A DNA stretch of 64,000 nucleotides, taken from positions 1-64,000 of the forward strand of contig QANT01005191.1 in the NCBI GenBank assembly GCA_003254885.1, written 5' to 3'. This document shows, piece by piece, positions 34,651-47,796 of the stretch (position 1 is its first letter; the number at the start of each line of letters is the position of its first letter). Source of the stretch: Purshia tridentata (taxonomy: Eukaryota; Streptophyta; Magnoliopsida; Rosales; Rosaceae). Position numbers and translations under genes: made by a program. The notes beneath the pieces were generated by a model, which ran no database searches, had not been told where the DNA came from, and worked only from the letters and a program-made list of their open reading frames with translations.

Positions 34651-37600
34651 TCAAGTTTCAGCATCGCTTGTCAGGGATAAAAGTTCGGTCAGCTCCATAC
34701 GAAACTCGAGGCCCTTGAGGTAGTGTCCTAACAGCATGCACCTTAAGAAAAAGAAAAAACTGGATTAATAAAAAAGGATTACGAGATCTTTTGTGAAGAC
34801 CAGTAGGACCACATATAATTGGAAATGATATTAGAAGAGAAAATAAATAAAAAGTAACTTCACAACTTAAAATCAATCAGGAAATTTCACCCTTGAAAGA
34901 ATTAAAACAGAAAAAGTTGCTGGCCTAACCAGAAGAGGAGACGTGCCAGGTAGTCCCGCGTTAATGAAATAAGGGGCTGAAACTGAAGGGAAGTGTTCTC
35001 AACAAGTTCAGCACAATCTTCACTACCAACATTTATTACTCCAGCGGAGGCATTCTCTGATAAAGAAGGAGCCTTGGACTGCATCTTTGGAGAAAGGGTT
35101 GCAAGGAGACCATGGACAACAGAGTGGATTATTTCTTTCAGTTCAGGGGTCGTTGGTTCTGATAGCTCAGCTACCTGTTGTCAGTCACAAAATACCAATT
35201 AGAACCGACCAGGGGGTTCTAAAAGAGGATAAATTTGAAACATGGTTACCCATCCAAACCCCACGGTTATAGCACAACCATACTGCAGACATTACATAGA
35301 GGAAGAAATTTGGTACTCGTTATCAAGTCTCCCAATCTCAAAAACAGGAAGAAAAATTAGAAGGATCAATGCAAAATTATGTTACTGTAACCTGATAATT
35401 TCCAACAAGGGAGTCCGAAAGTTAACCAAAAGCCACACCTCATCCCTATACATCCATGGACATGAATTAGACTTCCATGTCAACATATATTATTAGTTTA
35501 AAAGATGGGGCAAGTGAAGGATTGCATTCATGGACTAATGTCTGGTCTACTCAAGGAGTATAAAGCATGATCAAGATTTAATAATTTATGAGATCGAATC
35601 AATCTGTGGCAAATGAGACAATAATTTCCATTATTATAGGTACAATGGCAGAAATGCAACTGGGTACACCAAAAAAGCCTCAGTAGTCAACCTGGGTATT
35701 TTCCAAGTAAAACAAAAATGTCAGAAACTGCTATCATACAACCCTTAAATTTCTCATTTATCTTGACAGAAAAAGGAACAAACAAATAACACTAATCCCG
35801 TTTTGGATGTATAGAGGATAAGGAAAAGGAAAAAGAATGTTAGACTAACCATCATAAAATTTCTCTTCTCTTTTCTTATGTCATCTTATCAAGAAAAGGG
35901 ATTTCAAGGAAACCTCATAGGTCAAAAGAGGTTGTAGGGGCAAATCCCTAGAAAAAAAAAAGTTTAATTTACAACATCATCACTCCTGATTAGACTCCAA
36001 AGAAATAGCAAACTATTCATTGCAGGATGGTACTGCTGTCCAAGAACTAGCATTAAAAGGCTAATAATCACCAAACCTGATAAAAGCCTGCAATAACCGC
36101 ATCTATCACTAGCAAATGACTACATATGAAGATTCCCAATCAGAAAATACTGAATTCACTTACTATTAAAAATACCAAATTAGGAAAGCAAATTCTGAAT
36201 GTTGCAGAGAATTAATAGAAACCTTTTCTGGCTGTAGCGATCTCAAATAGTCCAGTAAATCATTCTTGTCTTCCCCAACAAACTGTTGCATTTGAAGAGC
36301 AGCACTTTTCCTCTTGACATCATGGAGTTCCTTCAAGAAAGCCAAAAAAAAAAAAACATGAGAACTCATTTAAATACAAAAAAGTCATCTGTTGTCGATA
36401 AAGATGGAGAGAATCTCAATTAAAAAAAATGAAATTTAAAACATGCAGTACATGATTTATTTTGTTTCCAATAGATGCACTAAAAAAACCACAATAAAAA
36501 GACTAGAGGTTTCGATCAGAAGAAAACCCAATCAGTATAAGCAAATAAATAGAACTTTCTGGTTCCATGGTACAATTCAAGACTTGACATGAAAGACAAC
36601 ATAATAACAACTTTTCATGTTCCCCAAACCCTTCACTTCACCCTGCTGTACCAGATAGGATAAGTTGAGCTAAATATTGAAAGAATCATGAAATCCAACA
36701 AATTTATATTAACTTGAACTTCTTTTCCTACCATGGAAGATGCCATATAATGCTATTGAATACCTTTTCGACCGAAGATAAATGAGCCTGCAAATGAAGA
36801 ATATATTGTTGGGCCTCAGGAGACACTTCACCGAGGCCTTGAATATCAATATTCTCCAATGTGTCTTCACTAACTTCTCCAGCTTTGGATAACAACTCAT
36901 TTTTTGCAAGAAATTTGATTATATTTGCACTTTCAAGCAACATCCCTTGAAAATCAACTTTAGAATTTTCTGGTGTTTGGTTTTCAAGCTTTTCTTCACA
37001 TATATCACAATTTCGTTCTAGGCAAAGCCTATATTCAGCATTCCTTAAAGTATACCTGCGACAAAAGAAGAAAAACCATAGAATGTCAAGTATATATCCA
37101 GAATTTTGATTCATATTAGTTGGCAAAGAATAAAAATTTTCTTTGAATAAAAATATCTCATAGTATGTTTATTTCAACACTCATAATCTGAGTTAGAGTT
37201 GCATAAAGTAAATAGTTACACTCAACTTATCGTTGACTAGGAATGGGAACAACTGAATACAAGCTTCAATAGTGGAAATCATGCAAGGGTTTGAACAGCC
37301 ACCAAAAAATGATGGAGTTCTCTCTCTTTCTTCCTCTCTCCCACTCAAAACAGCCAAAAAGAGAATGATTAAATCTGGTAAAAGATTGGCATACCCAGTC
37401 ATCATCGAAGAAACCAACAACTTAGAGAGGGGTTCCCATAGTGCCTCAATAAGAACTTGAAATTGATCAGATGGAAGCAAGCCCAACATGCCCGAAATGG
37501 TCCTTTTCATGGCATCCACAGTAGTAGGTGGAACGTCCTTTTGGATGAGGCTCAAGTTCAAGGGTTCTATCTCTTGTATCAAATTTGAGAGAACTGACTT

Positions 37601-38748
37601 CTGAAAGGATGGACAAATAACACAAACAACAAAAACTATTGTTAATAAACAAACATATTCATTAACTATAATATATACATACATATAGGGCATCTCATTT
37701 ACGAGACATCATGGATGCGTGACAATCCTCAATGCCATTTCTTCAGTGATATGTGACATCTATGATGCCCCAAAACTGAAAATTTTCCTATATATTTTGG
37801 CTCCTATATAATTCTTTTTCAATAACGAAAAAAGTTCTCCTCTCAGATATCTGGCATGTGAGTTATCAAACTCTCAATATGAGACATATATCCAAACAAA
37901 AACCCACCTAATCAATGGTCCAAATTGGCAGTCTAGAAAAATAATATGTTATATAGTCTTGAGAGAGAATATTTATGTGTGTGTGAAATAGAGACGTCAT
38001 TATCTACCACAAAATAAGAACATAATCTACAAAGTCATGGACAAACAAACTCAAAACTAGTTTTCCCCAATATAACGACAACGGTATATCAAGAAATAGT
38101 CTAATAGCTCTTCGGCCTCTTCCTAACTGCACTGTAATGGTTCTATCAAAAGCAATAAAATTTGTTTCTTTTAAAAAAATAAAAATAAAAAAAAAATTTC
38201 TCCCAAAACAAATAAATTTTGATTTAGTATGCGATGTTGTACCAACTTCCCTGATTGTAAAACACGATACTTTTTCCCATATAAGCTCTGGGGCAAAGAG
38301 TTTACCCCAATCAGTAGGAGTAATAATCATGCCAATGCTTTGAACTCGCTCCCAATTCAGTCCTCATTCCTTTTACAATTTTCCGTCTATTAAATCCTAA
38401 TTCTAGTTTATCAGGATGAAACTAAGTCAACTGGAGCTAAATTCAACAAGTTCTTCACCAAAGACCTTCGAGTAACAAAAATCAACACAAATTCAACAAC
38501 AACAAAAACGAACTGCGAGAGAGATAACAGCTGACCTTGGAGAACTGGATTGGGCGCGAGCGGCCTGTGGAGCTGAAATCGTCAAAAGGCGACGAAGAAG
38601 CGGAAGAGGAAGCGAGAACTAAGGCGGATACTTTTCTAGGGTTAGAGTTGCAGCGAAAGAGAGGAGGAGAAAGGCGCAGAAGCTGAGGAGAGCGCAGAGG
38701 AAGTAGAGGAAGAGAAGAGAAGGAGACGAAGGAGGGAAGGGTTGCCAT
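34651..38748 (-). CDS. Plastid-targeted DUF760 family protein, 384 aa
   Basis: Six exons on the minus strand: 38748-38536, 37600-37395, 37055-36764, 36330-36223, 35174-34930, 34741-34651; all GT-AG and in frame to TGA. Residues 1-65 are Ser/Leu/Pro/Arg-rich and almost free of acidic residues (SFSSLPLLPLRSPQLLRLSP), a typical chloroplast transit peptide. The DUF760 core spans about residues 85-160 (LSLIQKDVPPTTVDAMKRTI, FQVLIEALWEPLSKLLVSSM, then YTLRNAEYRLCLERN). A second related helical segment lies at 230-370 (DLLDYLRSLQPEK, then RLLFWCMLLGHYLKGLEFRM). The family is plant and algal, largely uncharacterised, and found in plastids. No catalytic residues are known, so no function is assigned. 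The gene covers about 4.1 kb, mostly intron. Confidence 0.88.
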
Positions 38749-41700
38749 AGATGAACAACCACCACCACCCACTGACCTTTCCTTTTTCTCGCTCGCTCTT
38801 TCTTCCTCTGCCAAAGCCCACCTCTCCGAAAGTCCTAACCACAACAAACAATTCCACAAAGGAAAACCAAAAACCAGTAAAACAACGCTCGGGTCGACCC
38901 GCCAAACGGCTGCCCACCCGCCTTTTTCTGTTTAGTTTTTTTTTTTTGGGCCCTTCTCAGTTTCTGTGGAAATTATCACACCCACAACTCACAAGTAAAG
39001 AAGTCTTCTTTAACTTTGGTCAAAAAAAAAAAAAAAGAAGTCTCTTTTAAAAATAAAAAATAAAAATTTTATTCTAACTAATTATTTTGCAAGAGACAAT
39101 GAGACTCATCAAAGTTTTGTCATTCATATCAGGATAAATATACTTTACTATTGAAATAAGTTTCACTTTGTTGGGTAAGAATTGCAGATCCTTAAAATAT
39201 CTTGGATTAAAGTATTCAACCACATTAGTTACAATAGAAATTTAGGATTAAATACCAAGTTTCAATACTTTTTTNAAATTTGGTATTTAAAGTCAATTAA
39301 CCTTAGTTACAATTGTATTTCAAATTTAGGAAGGAGGAAAAAAAAAATTTATGTATTAAATAGAGCCTCTACGGTCCACTCTTCTTATTGGAGTAGTTAA
39401 AGATCAACATAAAACAAGCTATTAAATTGGACATGCTCATTCATATGTTTACCAGACCAAAAGCGTGTCATTTCAAATATGGAGAAAACAATATTAAAAG
39501 AGCAATACTTAATTCGAGCTCATTACTTTGTGCAAGATGCTTATATTGTGTTTGGTCCGTATTCTGCTCGTGTCGTGTTGTGGCATGTCATGCATGATGG
39601 GGTAAAAACTTCAGCCAACCGACTTGTCCTATTTATTGATGTTGTACCGTGCCATGCCTATTTTTAATTGTATTGCAAGGGCAGGTCCGTTTGACACCTT
39701 TACGTACTTTAATCCATCCAACCCATCCAACACATTACTCCTTGTCAATTCCATTAATTTTTCCACAAAATGCCATCTTTAAAATTAAGAAAGTCATAAT
39801 AAAAATTTAATAGTTAGGCAAGTTGGTGAAGGATGTTATTAATTAGAATGCAAGACAAAGCATCTGTTTGCAATGAATGTCGAGAAGTGTATATTGTCCT
39901 ATATTTCAGTAGTTTAGGCCCGACAACCAGTTGGTTCTGAAAGTATTGGTCCGCTTTGATTTACTAAAAACCAAGCATATGCTCACAATCAATGCATGCC
40001 CAAAGCAGTTGAGGAGTACAAAGGGTATTTATTTTGTGAGCTATGCATATCAATTTAATAAAGGTAAAAACGTATAACATGTATATATAAATCAAGAACA
40101 ATATTTATATGGCAGAAATTTCTTTAATTCATCTGCTTTCTAATTGCCAATATTAATGTCATGGCAACAAAAGAAAATGTCAAAATGATGTGTTATATCG
40201 CTAGCTGTAAAGAAGAGTCCAAAAGTCAATGCTCTTACTTTCAATGCATCAAATCAACATCATATACTCCACATATGAAGATATTAGGAGACAATTAAGA
40301 TAAGCTTCCCACTTTGGCTTTTTTTGTGAAATTAAGTATCAGGACTAATTGTCTTCCAGCCATTAACACATGCATGGTTACATCAAATATATTTGTCAGT
40401 ACCAATCTCCAATTCAACATGTCGTACGTGTTGCCTAAATTAAGATGATAAAGATGAAGATAAAGATCCTTAGAGATCGAGAAGCATAATTTTATATGGG
40501 GATTTAAAAGTTCAAAGAAAAAGTTGGATTATCAATTTAATGGGTGGAGGCAACTTATACTATTGGTCAATACTCATATTTCGCATTAGTGAAAATGGCG
40601 ACTATAATTAATTTGACAATTAATTAATTTTCATTAGACTATTGACTACATATGTAATTAATATTCCGTTCTGTTTTATTCTTTATCTTATTGATCAATG
40701 AAGGTGCTTAATTAAGACTATCGCCAAAGCCACATGGGACACCTTGTGGTCCATCTTCAAGTATGGCCAATTCCATGTGGGTCTTATTTTTATGATCCTT
40801 TTGAGGATGTAATGCATAGTTTTAAGCAAATTTATATCACTTCTCTTCTTTATAATGCTTTTGGAAACAGAGCCGCAGATCTGCCTACACACTTCAATAG
40901 TAATTAATTTTCAATAGAGAAGATTGGATAATCACCCACAACGTAACAAGGCATAAGTTGTATAGAGACTTAATAAGAAATTAGTGATGTTATAATGTCT
41001 CAATTAAATTTCTTAATAATTTTCGATTTACTTAATTTTTTGTAAGAATATATAATCCTTGTATAGAGATTTAGAAATTAGTTAACTTCGATTATTGATT
41101 TTTCAATAAGAGTGAGTCTCACAAGCTAATCATACGACTCATATCTCATTATATTTAAGATAAGATATACATTAATGGCGGGGGGCCGGTAATTAAGTTG
41201 CATAAAAAGCTAACTTTGTTATGATTTATATTTCTTCTATGAACAAGACCCTTGTGATAAGATAGAGCATTTCAAAAGCATAAAAGCTTATAAGACCCTA
41301 CCATGAAGCATGTTTTACATGAGAAGAAATAGGTCAGTAGTTATTAGGGAAGGGCCATAGTACTCTGAAAGAATTAGATAGAGTCAAATTTTGGCCATGA
41401 GCTATAAATCCCTACAAATAAATACTCAAAACGAAAAATTCCATAATGAAACAATCATATGGTAAATGCATATGTATTTTTATCTTCTCTCTTTTTTTGG
41501 CCAGGGGCATATGTATTTTTATCTTGAATACTGATGAATTCATCTTTATTATTAATTTATTAGTATTTCTAAATAATGTTTTAAAGATAGGGTTTAGTGG
41601 TCTACATGATTACATCTCACTTTCTAAGTATTTGTAAAAATGACTCAAAAAAAAAACATTCAAGGAGTGATTTGTTCAAACTTCACAATAAGCTCAAATT

Positions 41701-42179
41701 ATTGTCCATCTCAAATCAAATGAATTAGCAAACTTTCACAAAATTCAGCAAAAACTTAAATAAGAGTATATTATTGACATATCCAATTAATGAAGAATGC
41801 CTTAATTCGATTTTGTCATGAACTTTACCTTGCATTAATTGAACCAACCCATTTATTTTTTTTTGTTTGGTAAGGATGGTAGTAAGTAATAATGCCAAAA
41901 AGCTAGTGACTACGAAAGCAACCATTCAATGAACAAAACATGATCATGAAAAAGTTACATGTTCTTCTTTCCACAAGTTAATTGAACCAAAATACAAAAC
42001 CTGACCCTGAAACGTCCTAATCCCAACTTACACTTTTTTTTATATAAGTTTCCACAGAAACCTACTCTGCTCTGATCGAAATATCCAAAACTAAAATAAA
42101 TAAATAAAAACTAAAATCCAAAAAAAAAAAAAGTTATATATGTAAAGTAAGGACCACCACATGTTGACTTATATGAAAT
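38749..42179. other. Intergenic region between DUF760 and GH3 genes
   Basis: The region next to 38749 is the DUF760 promoter and 5' leader, with CT/GA-rich sequence. A single N lies at 39275. The rest is AT-rich with no gene recognised. From about 41583 onward the sequence is the 3' flank of GH3, recognisable because it is duplicated downstream of the pseudogene at 46382-46980. Confidence 0.5.
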
Positions 42180-44209
42180 TTACCGTCTTCTTTCTGGGGT
42201 CCAATGCGGTAAAGATGGGCTAAAATGCTTGGATACCACTCTAGAGTCCAGTAGCTCCATTATGGGGGTAAAGTTAACACACCTCGGCACCTTATACTGG
42301 TTGATAGACGCGCCTCGAGAAATTGCGTAGTCCATTAACTCCTCAAACGTGCCGTTTTTAACCACGCGTATTTCCAGCGGTCCGATCGAATTGTCTGCGA
42401 CTCGCCCCTGTCTGTACACTGAGTTGAGCGATTCCTCCATTGCCAAGCAGCACTGACTTAGCACCGAGTCGCTCGGCGACTCGGCCGAGTCCTTCACCAG
42501 TAGCTCCCAATATATCACGTAGTGGCCCGGAATGGTGGTTGTATCGGCGTAGCTCGTGTACTCAACGACGCTGCAGGCATTGAACTTGTGGAGAAGCCGG
42601 GATGCGTTCTCCACGGCGAGTTGTAACTCAGCCTCGTCAGTCTTGTCCGAGTCGATGCTAAGTAGCACATTCTTCCGCCTCACAAAGTGGAACTGCGGCG
42701 CCGAGTTGTGGAACCCAGTGACTCGGAGAATGTCGCCGACTCGGTATCGGTACAGCCCAGCGTACGTGGTGATCACCAACTCGTACTCCCTCCCGACCTC
42801 GACGTCAACAAGGTCAACGAGTTGACTCGTCGAGTCGAGATGAGTCGAGTCGTTGGGTTCGTAGGGCAAAAACTCAAAATATGCCATGTTTGGCATAATA
42901 GTGTAGGAAACCTCGGCGGGTTTGCACATCGGGTTGAGATTGAGTCCGAAATAACACTCCGACGAGGCGTACATGGTGCACGCCAACGGCAGGCCGCCGC
43001 TGTAGTAATCCAGAGTCGGAATGTACTGAGCCATCGCTCCAGTTACGATTACGTCTAGGTATTTGGTGTTTGGCCAAATCCGGGTTATAATGCCTTCCCA
43101 ATTTTCTCTTCCACATTCTTGGGTCAGGAGCTCCGCTAGTTCTGGGTCGGGTCTTACCATCCCTGCCATGCAGGCCTTCAGCTCCAGGTTCGTGACTTTC
43201 GGGCTCAGCGTCCCGGTTTTGATGTCGCGGGCTAGTTGCTGCCAGTTGAGCTGGAGGAACCGGATGGCCCGGAGGAGACCAGACGCGAAAACTGCACCGA
43301 GTCGGAGCACTTGGTGGCGCTCTAGGAGGCCGCAGAGCATTTGGGTATACATGCTTTGGAACGAGTCGGGGCAAAGGATGGCCTCGTTTGGGCTCGTGTA
43401 GACCATGTACGGGTCGTAGGGTCGAGTTTTGAAGTGTTCGCTTTTGTAGTAGCTGGTGAGTACAGGTCGGGCCAATAGCCCACCCGGTGTCTTTGTTTCA
43501 GACTTGACAAATAAAAAGTATAGCCCTTTTCCTTTATCCAAACCCGGCACACAACTGTTCCATTAAAAATTTAAAATTAATTAACTCAGTTTTCAGCAAA
43601 GAAAAAACATTAAAAAATCTTAACGTGTATTTTGTTTAATTAAATTATATATAATTAAACTTACAGGTTCATTACTGGCATAAGGAGGCTGTAGAGTAAC
43701 TGACGGCGATCTAGCTCCTCCTGAATCGTTGGCATAAGCTTCCTCTCACCCGCTGAAGTCCCAGAACTGCAATTTCCCATGAACAAATAAGTAAATAATT
43801 TAACAATAATTCAAAATTTAAAAAAATAATTCAAAATTAAAAAAATTAATATGGTGATTATTTGATGGAGTAATTAATAATTTAATTACCTGGTGAGGAA
43901 TTCAGAGATGGGATGAGCTGACAAAATGGGAGAACGATCCCCATTAGCAATCCTCTGGATTTCGGGCTGGAGGTCCTCGTACTTAATCACTGGGAGTTTG
44001 GATTTGAATGTTTTGCGGTCGGTGGCGCCACCAAGTTTGTACCGTTTCAGGTACTCGGTCTCTGCATTTCGGGTGAGTATCTCGGCCAACACCCGCTCTT
44101 GGACAGCGTCAGCATTTCGGGTGGTTTCCTCGATGAATTGTAAGGCCTTGGCATCTTTCTCGCAGGCCGGTGGCCCAAGCGGTGAGGGAAGGGAAGAGTC
44201 AACCGCCAT
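42180..44209 (-). CDS. GH3 acyl-acid-amido synthetase (IAA-amino acid conjugating type), 598 aa
   Basis: Three exons on the minus strand: 44209-43890, 43766-43665, 43554-42180. The joins restore [14 protein letters not shown] and [14 protein letters not shown]. Length is normal for the family. The three nucleotide-binding motifs are present: [10 protein letters not shown] (about 107-116), YASSE (336-340) and YRVGD (411-415). The sequence fits group II GH3 enzymes (GH3.1 to GH3.6 type), which join indole-3-acetic acid to amino acids through an acyl-adenylate in the cytosol and lower free auxin. The exact subtype is uncertain. A Cys stands at position 142 where relatives I recall have Tyr or Phe. 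A TATA box lies about 160 bases upstream of the ATG. The coding exons are GC-richer than the surroundings. A broken tandem copy follows at 46.4-47.8 kb. Confidence 0.95.
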
Positions 44210-44368
44210 TTTGAAGGGAAATTTTGGAGGATAACTGTAAGGATTTTAGATTGCGGAAATGAATGTGAATGAGAGTGTTTCTTGCGTGTTGGTATAAAGA
44301 GAGAGAAGTTGAAACTTGGAGAGAATAGGCGGAATGGTGTAGTGACGTTGTGGAGTGGTTTGGGGGGG

Positions 44369-44376
44369 TTTATATA
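44369..44376 (-). promoter_or_regulatory. TATA box of GH3
   Basis: On the minus strand the sequence reads TATATAAA, 160 bases upstream of the ATG. This implies transcription starting near 44340 and a 5' UTR of about 130 bases. This segment is deleted in the duplicate copy. Confidence 0.65.
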
Positions 44377-44437
44377 GGAAGAGTGTGGAGGGCGGGACAA
44401 AGGTGACACGTTATAGAACATGTAAGGGTGTGGGGAC

Positions 44438-44443
44438 CACGTG
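44438..44443. promoter_or_regulatory. G-box (CACGTG) upstream of GH3
   Basis: A perfect palindromic CACGTG lies about 65 bases upstream of the TATA box; such sites bind bHLH and bZIP factors. I read 44210-44820 for the canonical auxin response element TGTCTC or its complement and found none; only looser TGTCNN sites such as TGTCTA and TGTCAC occur. Confidence 0.5.
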
Positions 44444-44843
44444 ACAAAAGGGGTAGAAAAATAAAAATATATGGGGAAAGTTGGCGGGAAGGTGACGAAG
44501 GAGCAAACGTGGAAATGTAATAATGGAAATGCGGTCTGGGGGAAGAGGGACAAGGTGGGCCCCAACACGTAGACATGGCCGGATAAGAGGCAGGCATGTG
44601 GGGTTTGGTGACCGCCATGTCAACGTAGCAAAGGGGTATGGACTATGGGATGGGGAGGGTAAGGAGAGTATATTTCGCGTCAGCAAACCACGCGGCTGTT
44701 TTCGGGTAACTGTGTTGGCCATGGACAGCGATGGAGCGCCGGCCCACCTGGCAGTTTCTACTGTTGCAGGCCTTACACGTGAGTCATTCATTCGGTCAGA
44801 TGCCTCCATATTGCACTAATAAAAGAGAATTATAAACGCCAAA

Positions 44844-46381
44844 GAATCTCTCATGTTTTTCTAATCCACCCTAAACCCACATTTCATCATACCCCTTTTA
44901 ATTTATTCTATTTTATTTTGGTTCCTCGCGATCTCCTCCCATTAATTATTCATGCACACATTTTTCAATTTCGGGTCAGTTTGGGACTTGGGATGGATGA
45001 CTAAATCGTAGCAAACTCCATATGAACAATGCTACACGAAATTGTACAAGAAATATATTAAAAAACATATCAAATACGTCTTTGAGAAAACTCCAAATTT
45101 TGCCACCCAAGTAACTAATTTTCATAGACTTTTTTCAATCACTAATTTGCATTACGCACACAACATGATGAAATTATACAGTTGTAATAAAATTGTGTGG
45201 CGTGTACCAAGAACCACGCCACCTTTTCTGGATGGTCTTGAAGACTGAGAGCTAGTTTGGTTGTTTAGTTGGTGTCAAAATTTGGAAGCATATGGACTCT
45301 CAAATTTTCCATGACTTCTTAATATATATATTTATAGTCAACAGTCAAATTGGGGTGAAAGAGAGTTTGAAATATTTGACGGATAGAGATGGAAGTGAAT
45401 TGAATACCCTCCACATCTTCTATATGTTTTGCTTTATGGGTTAGCCAGTTAGGTTAATTTTCATGGAAAAATAAGCTTTAAAGACCTTGACTTCTCAACA
45501 ACTATATATCTCTAGCATGGTTGCAAAAGAAAGGGACATGTAGAGATTTTATTTTCAATTATTTTTTCAGTCATATATATATATGTTATATAATATAATG
45601 GGGACCACCATCAATATTAGGCTAAGTTAGGCTTACTTCACTTTTAATTTGTATATAATAATCCTACATCGATCTGACCAATGTCTTGCTCTGAATTAAT
45701 CAAACATGCATATAAGGCTGTCCCTGTTTGTGTTTCACAAAATTGAGATAAAGGGATAAGTTTGTTTTAAATATATTTAGCTATACATAGCTAAAATTAA
45801 AACATATCCATCTTTCATGGGCATGGGCATGAGCATGAGCATATATATCGCTAAATTTAATTAAAACACAAGTATATATCTATATATATATATATATCAT
45901 GGGCTGCTACAGAGTGTACATATATTTTAGTTATCAGTTATCACAAGCACATACATTATTGAGGCCGGTTTTCAAACCTATATACAAAGTTTTTGTTGGT
46001 ATCCGCTCGAACCATGCACATGTACATTGGTATCAGTTGTGTACACGCTTCAAAGTTTGTCAAAATGAGTGGTAAAAATAAAAATAAAATCAAAATTAAA
46101 ACAAATTGAAAGAACAAATAAAAAAAGCAACACTAAAAGAGGAGAAAAAAAAATTTTTTTTTTATATTTTTAACAAATAATTTTATAATTATTTTTATTT
46201 TAATCATTCTACTTTAAAACTAACGGATGTTTAACTTAAATTGACGGAGTAGTCTCATTTAACGCTTAAGTCAAGTTTTAATCATGACGGATGTACATTT
46301 AAAGTTAAAGTCGTGATTTGACTCCGCTACCAAAATTGAAATCCTTTGGGTATATTTTTCTCTTAATAAAATGATTGTTTC
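44844..46381. other. Spacer between the two GH3 tandem copies
   Basis: AT-rich sequence with TA microsatellites (about 45570-45590 and 45875-45898) and a short GGGCAT/GAGCAT repeat near 45818-45840. No gene was recognised. Confidence 0.5.
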
Positions 46382-47796
46382 AAAGATAGGTTTGGTGATT
46401 TACATCTCAGTTTTTAAGTATTTGTAAAAATGACTCAAAAAGAAAACATTAAATGACTGATTTGTTCAAACTTCACAATAAGCTCAAATTATTGTCCATC
46501 TCAAATCAAATGAATTAGCAAACTTTCACAAAATTCAGCAAAAACTTAATAAGATTATATTATTGACATGTCCAATTAATTAAGAATGCCTTAATTATAT
46601 TTTTTCATGAACTTTACCTTGCATTAATTGAATCAACCTATATGTCAAAAACCCATTTATTCTTTTTTGTTTGGTAAGGATGGTAGCTAAGTAATAATGA
46701 TATCCATTGAATAGATATGTTCAAAAAGCTAGTGATCACTACGAAAGCAACCATTCAATGAACAAAACATGATCATGAAAAAGTTACATATTCTTCTTTC
46801 CACAAGTTAATTGAACCGAAATACAAAACCTGACCCTGAAACGTCCTATCCCAACATACACTTTTTTCATATAACTTTCCACATAAACTTACTCTGCTCT
46901 GATCGAAATATCCAACACTAAAATTGAAAAACGAAAAAAGATGTAAAGTAAGGACCACCACATTGTTGACTTATATGAAATTTACTGTCTCTTTTCTAGG
47001 GTTCAATGCGGTAAAGATGGGCTAAAATTGTGGACCAACTTGGGAAAAACATAAAAGTAATGGTGCATTTAACACTTAAATTATATATAATTAAACTTAC
47101 AGGTTCATTACTGGCATGAGGAGGTTGTAGAGTAACTGACGGATCCAGCTCCTCTTGAATCATTGGCATAAGCTTCCTCTCACCCGCTCAAGCCTCAGAG
47201 TTGCAATTTCCCATGAACCACAAATTAGTAAATGATTTAACAAGAATTCAAAACCAAACAATTTAATATAGTGATTATTTGATGGAATAATTAATCATTT
47301 AATCATATGGTGAGGAATTCAAATATGGGATGAGCTGACAAAATGGGAAACGATCCTCTGAATTTCGGGCTGGAAGTCCTGGTATGCAATCATTGAGAGT
47401 TTGGATTCGAATGTTTTGTGGCCGATGGTGCCGTCGAGTTTATACCGTTTCAGGTACTCGGTCAGCCAACACCCGCTCTTGAACGGCGTCGGCTTTTCGA
47501 GTGGTTTCTTCAAGGAAGGTGACGAAGGGGGAGAAGTGGAAAAGTAAAAATGGAAATGCTGTCTGGGGGAAGAGGGACATGGTGGGCCCCACAACACGTA
47601 GACATGGCCGGAGAGGAGGCAGCAATGTGGGTTAGGCGACCGCCATGTCAGCGTAGCACAGGGGTATGGGATGGGGTAAGTAACTGTGTTGGACATGGAC
47701 AGCTATGGAGTGCCGACCCACCAGCAGTTTCTACTGTTGCAGGCCTTACTCATACTGCAAAGTACGCTGCACTAAAAGAGAATTATAAACGCCAAA
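46382..47796 (-). pseudogene. Truncated tandem duplicate of GH3
   Basis: The copy keeps the 3' flank, only about 45 bases of the 3' end of exon 3 (near 46985-47030), exon 2 (about 47096-47197), intron 1, most of exon 1 (about 47308-47513) and part of the promoter. Three large losses are visible by alignment with the parent: about 1.4 kb covering nearly all of exon 3, about 355 bases covering the start of exon 1, the ATG, the 5' UTR and the TATA box (junction near 47513), and small exon 1 deletions of roughly 12-30 bases. With no start codon and no catalytic C-terminal body (YASSE and YRVGD motifs missing) it cannot encode an enzyme. Any transcript would be noncoding. Confidence 0.88.

Larger units (their letters stand above)
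41583..44843 (-). repeat. Parent copy of a tandem duplication containing GH3
   Basis: This segment matches 46382-47796 in the same orientation. Shared landmarks are AAGTATTTGTAAAAATGACT in the 3' flank, GH3 exons 1 and 2, and AAAGAGAATTATAAACGCC at the promoter end. It is 3.26 kb here and 1.42 kb in the second copy because of deletions in the latter. Confidence 0.88.

Noticed and set aside
38751-39050. 99-aa plus-strand open frame starting within the DUF760 first exon region
   Set aside because: It is antisense to the DUF760 5' leader and runs into an A-rich tract; no domain.
42556-43401. Several long open frames opposite or overlapping GH3 exon 3
   Set aside because: The GC-rich GH3 exon keeps other frames open by composition; none has conserved domains, while the GH3 frame is unmistakable.
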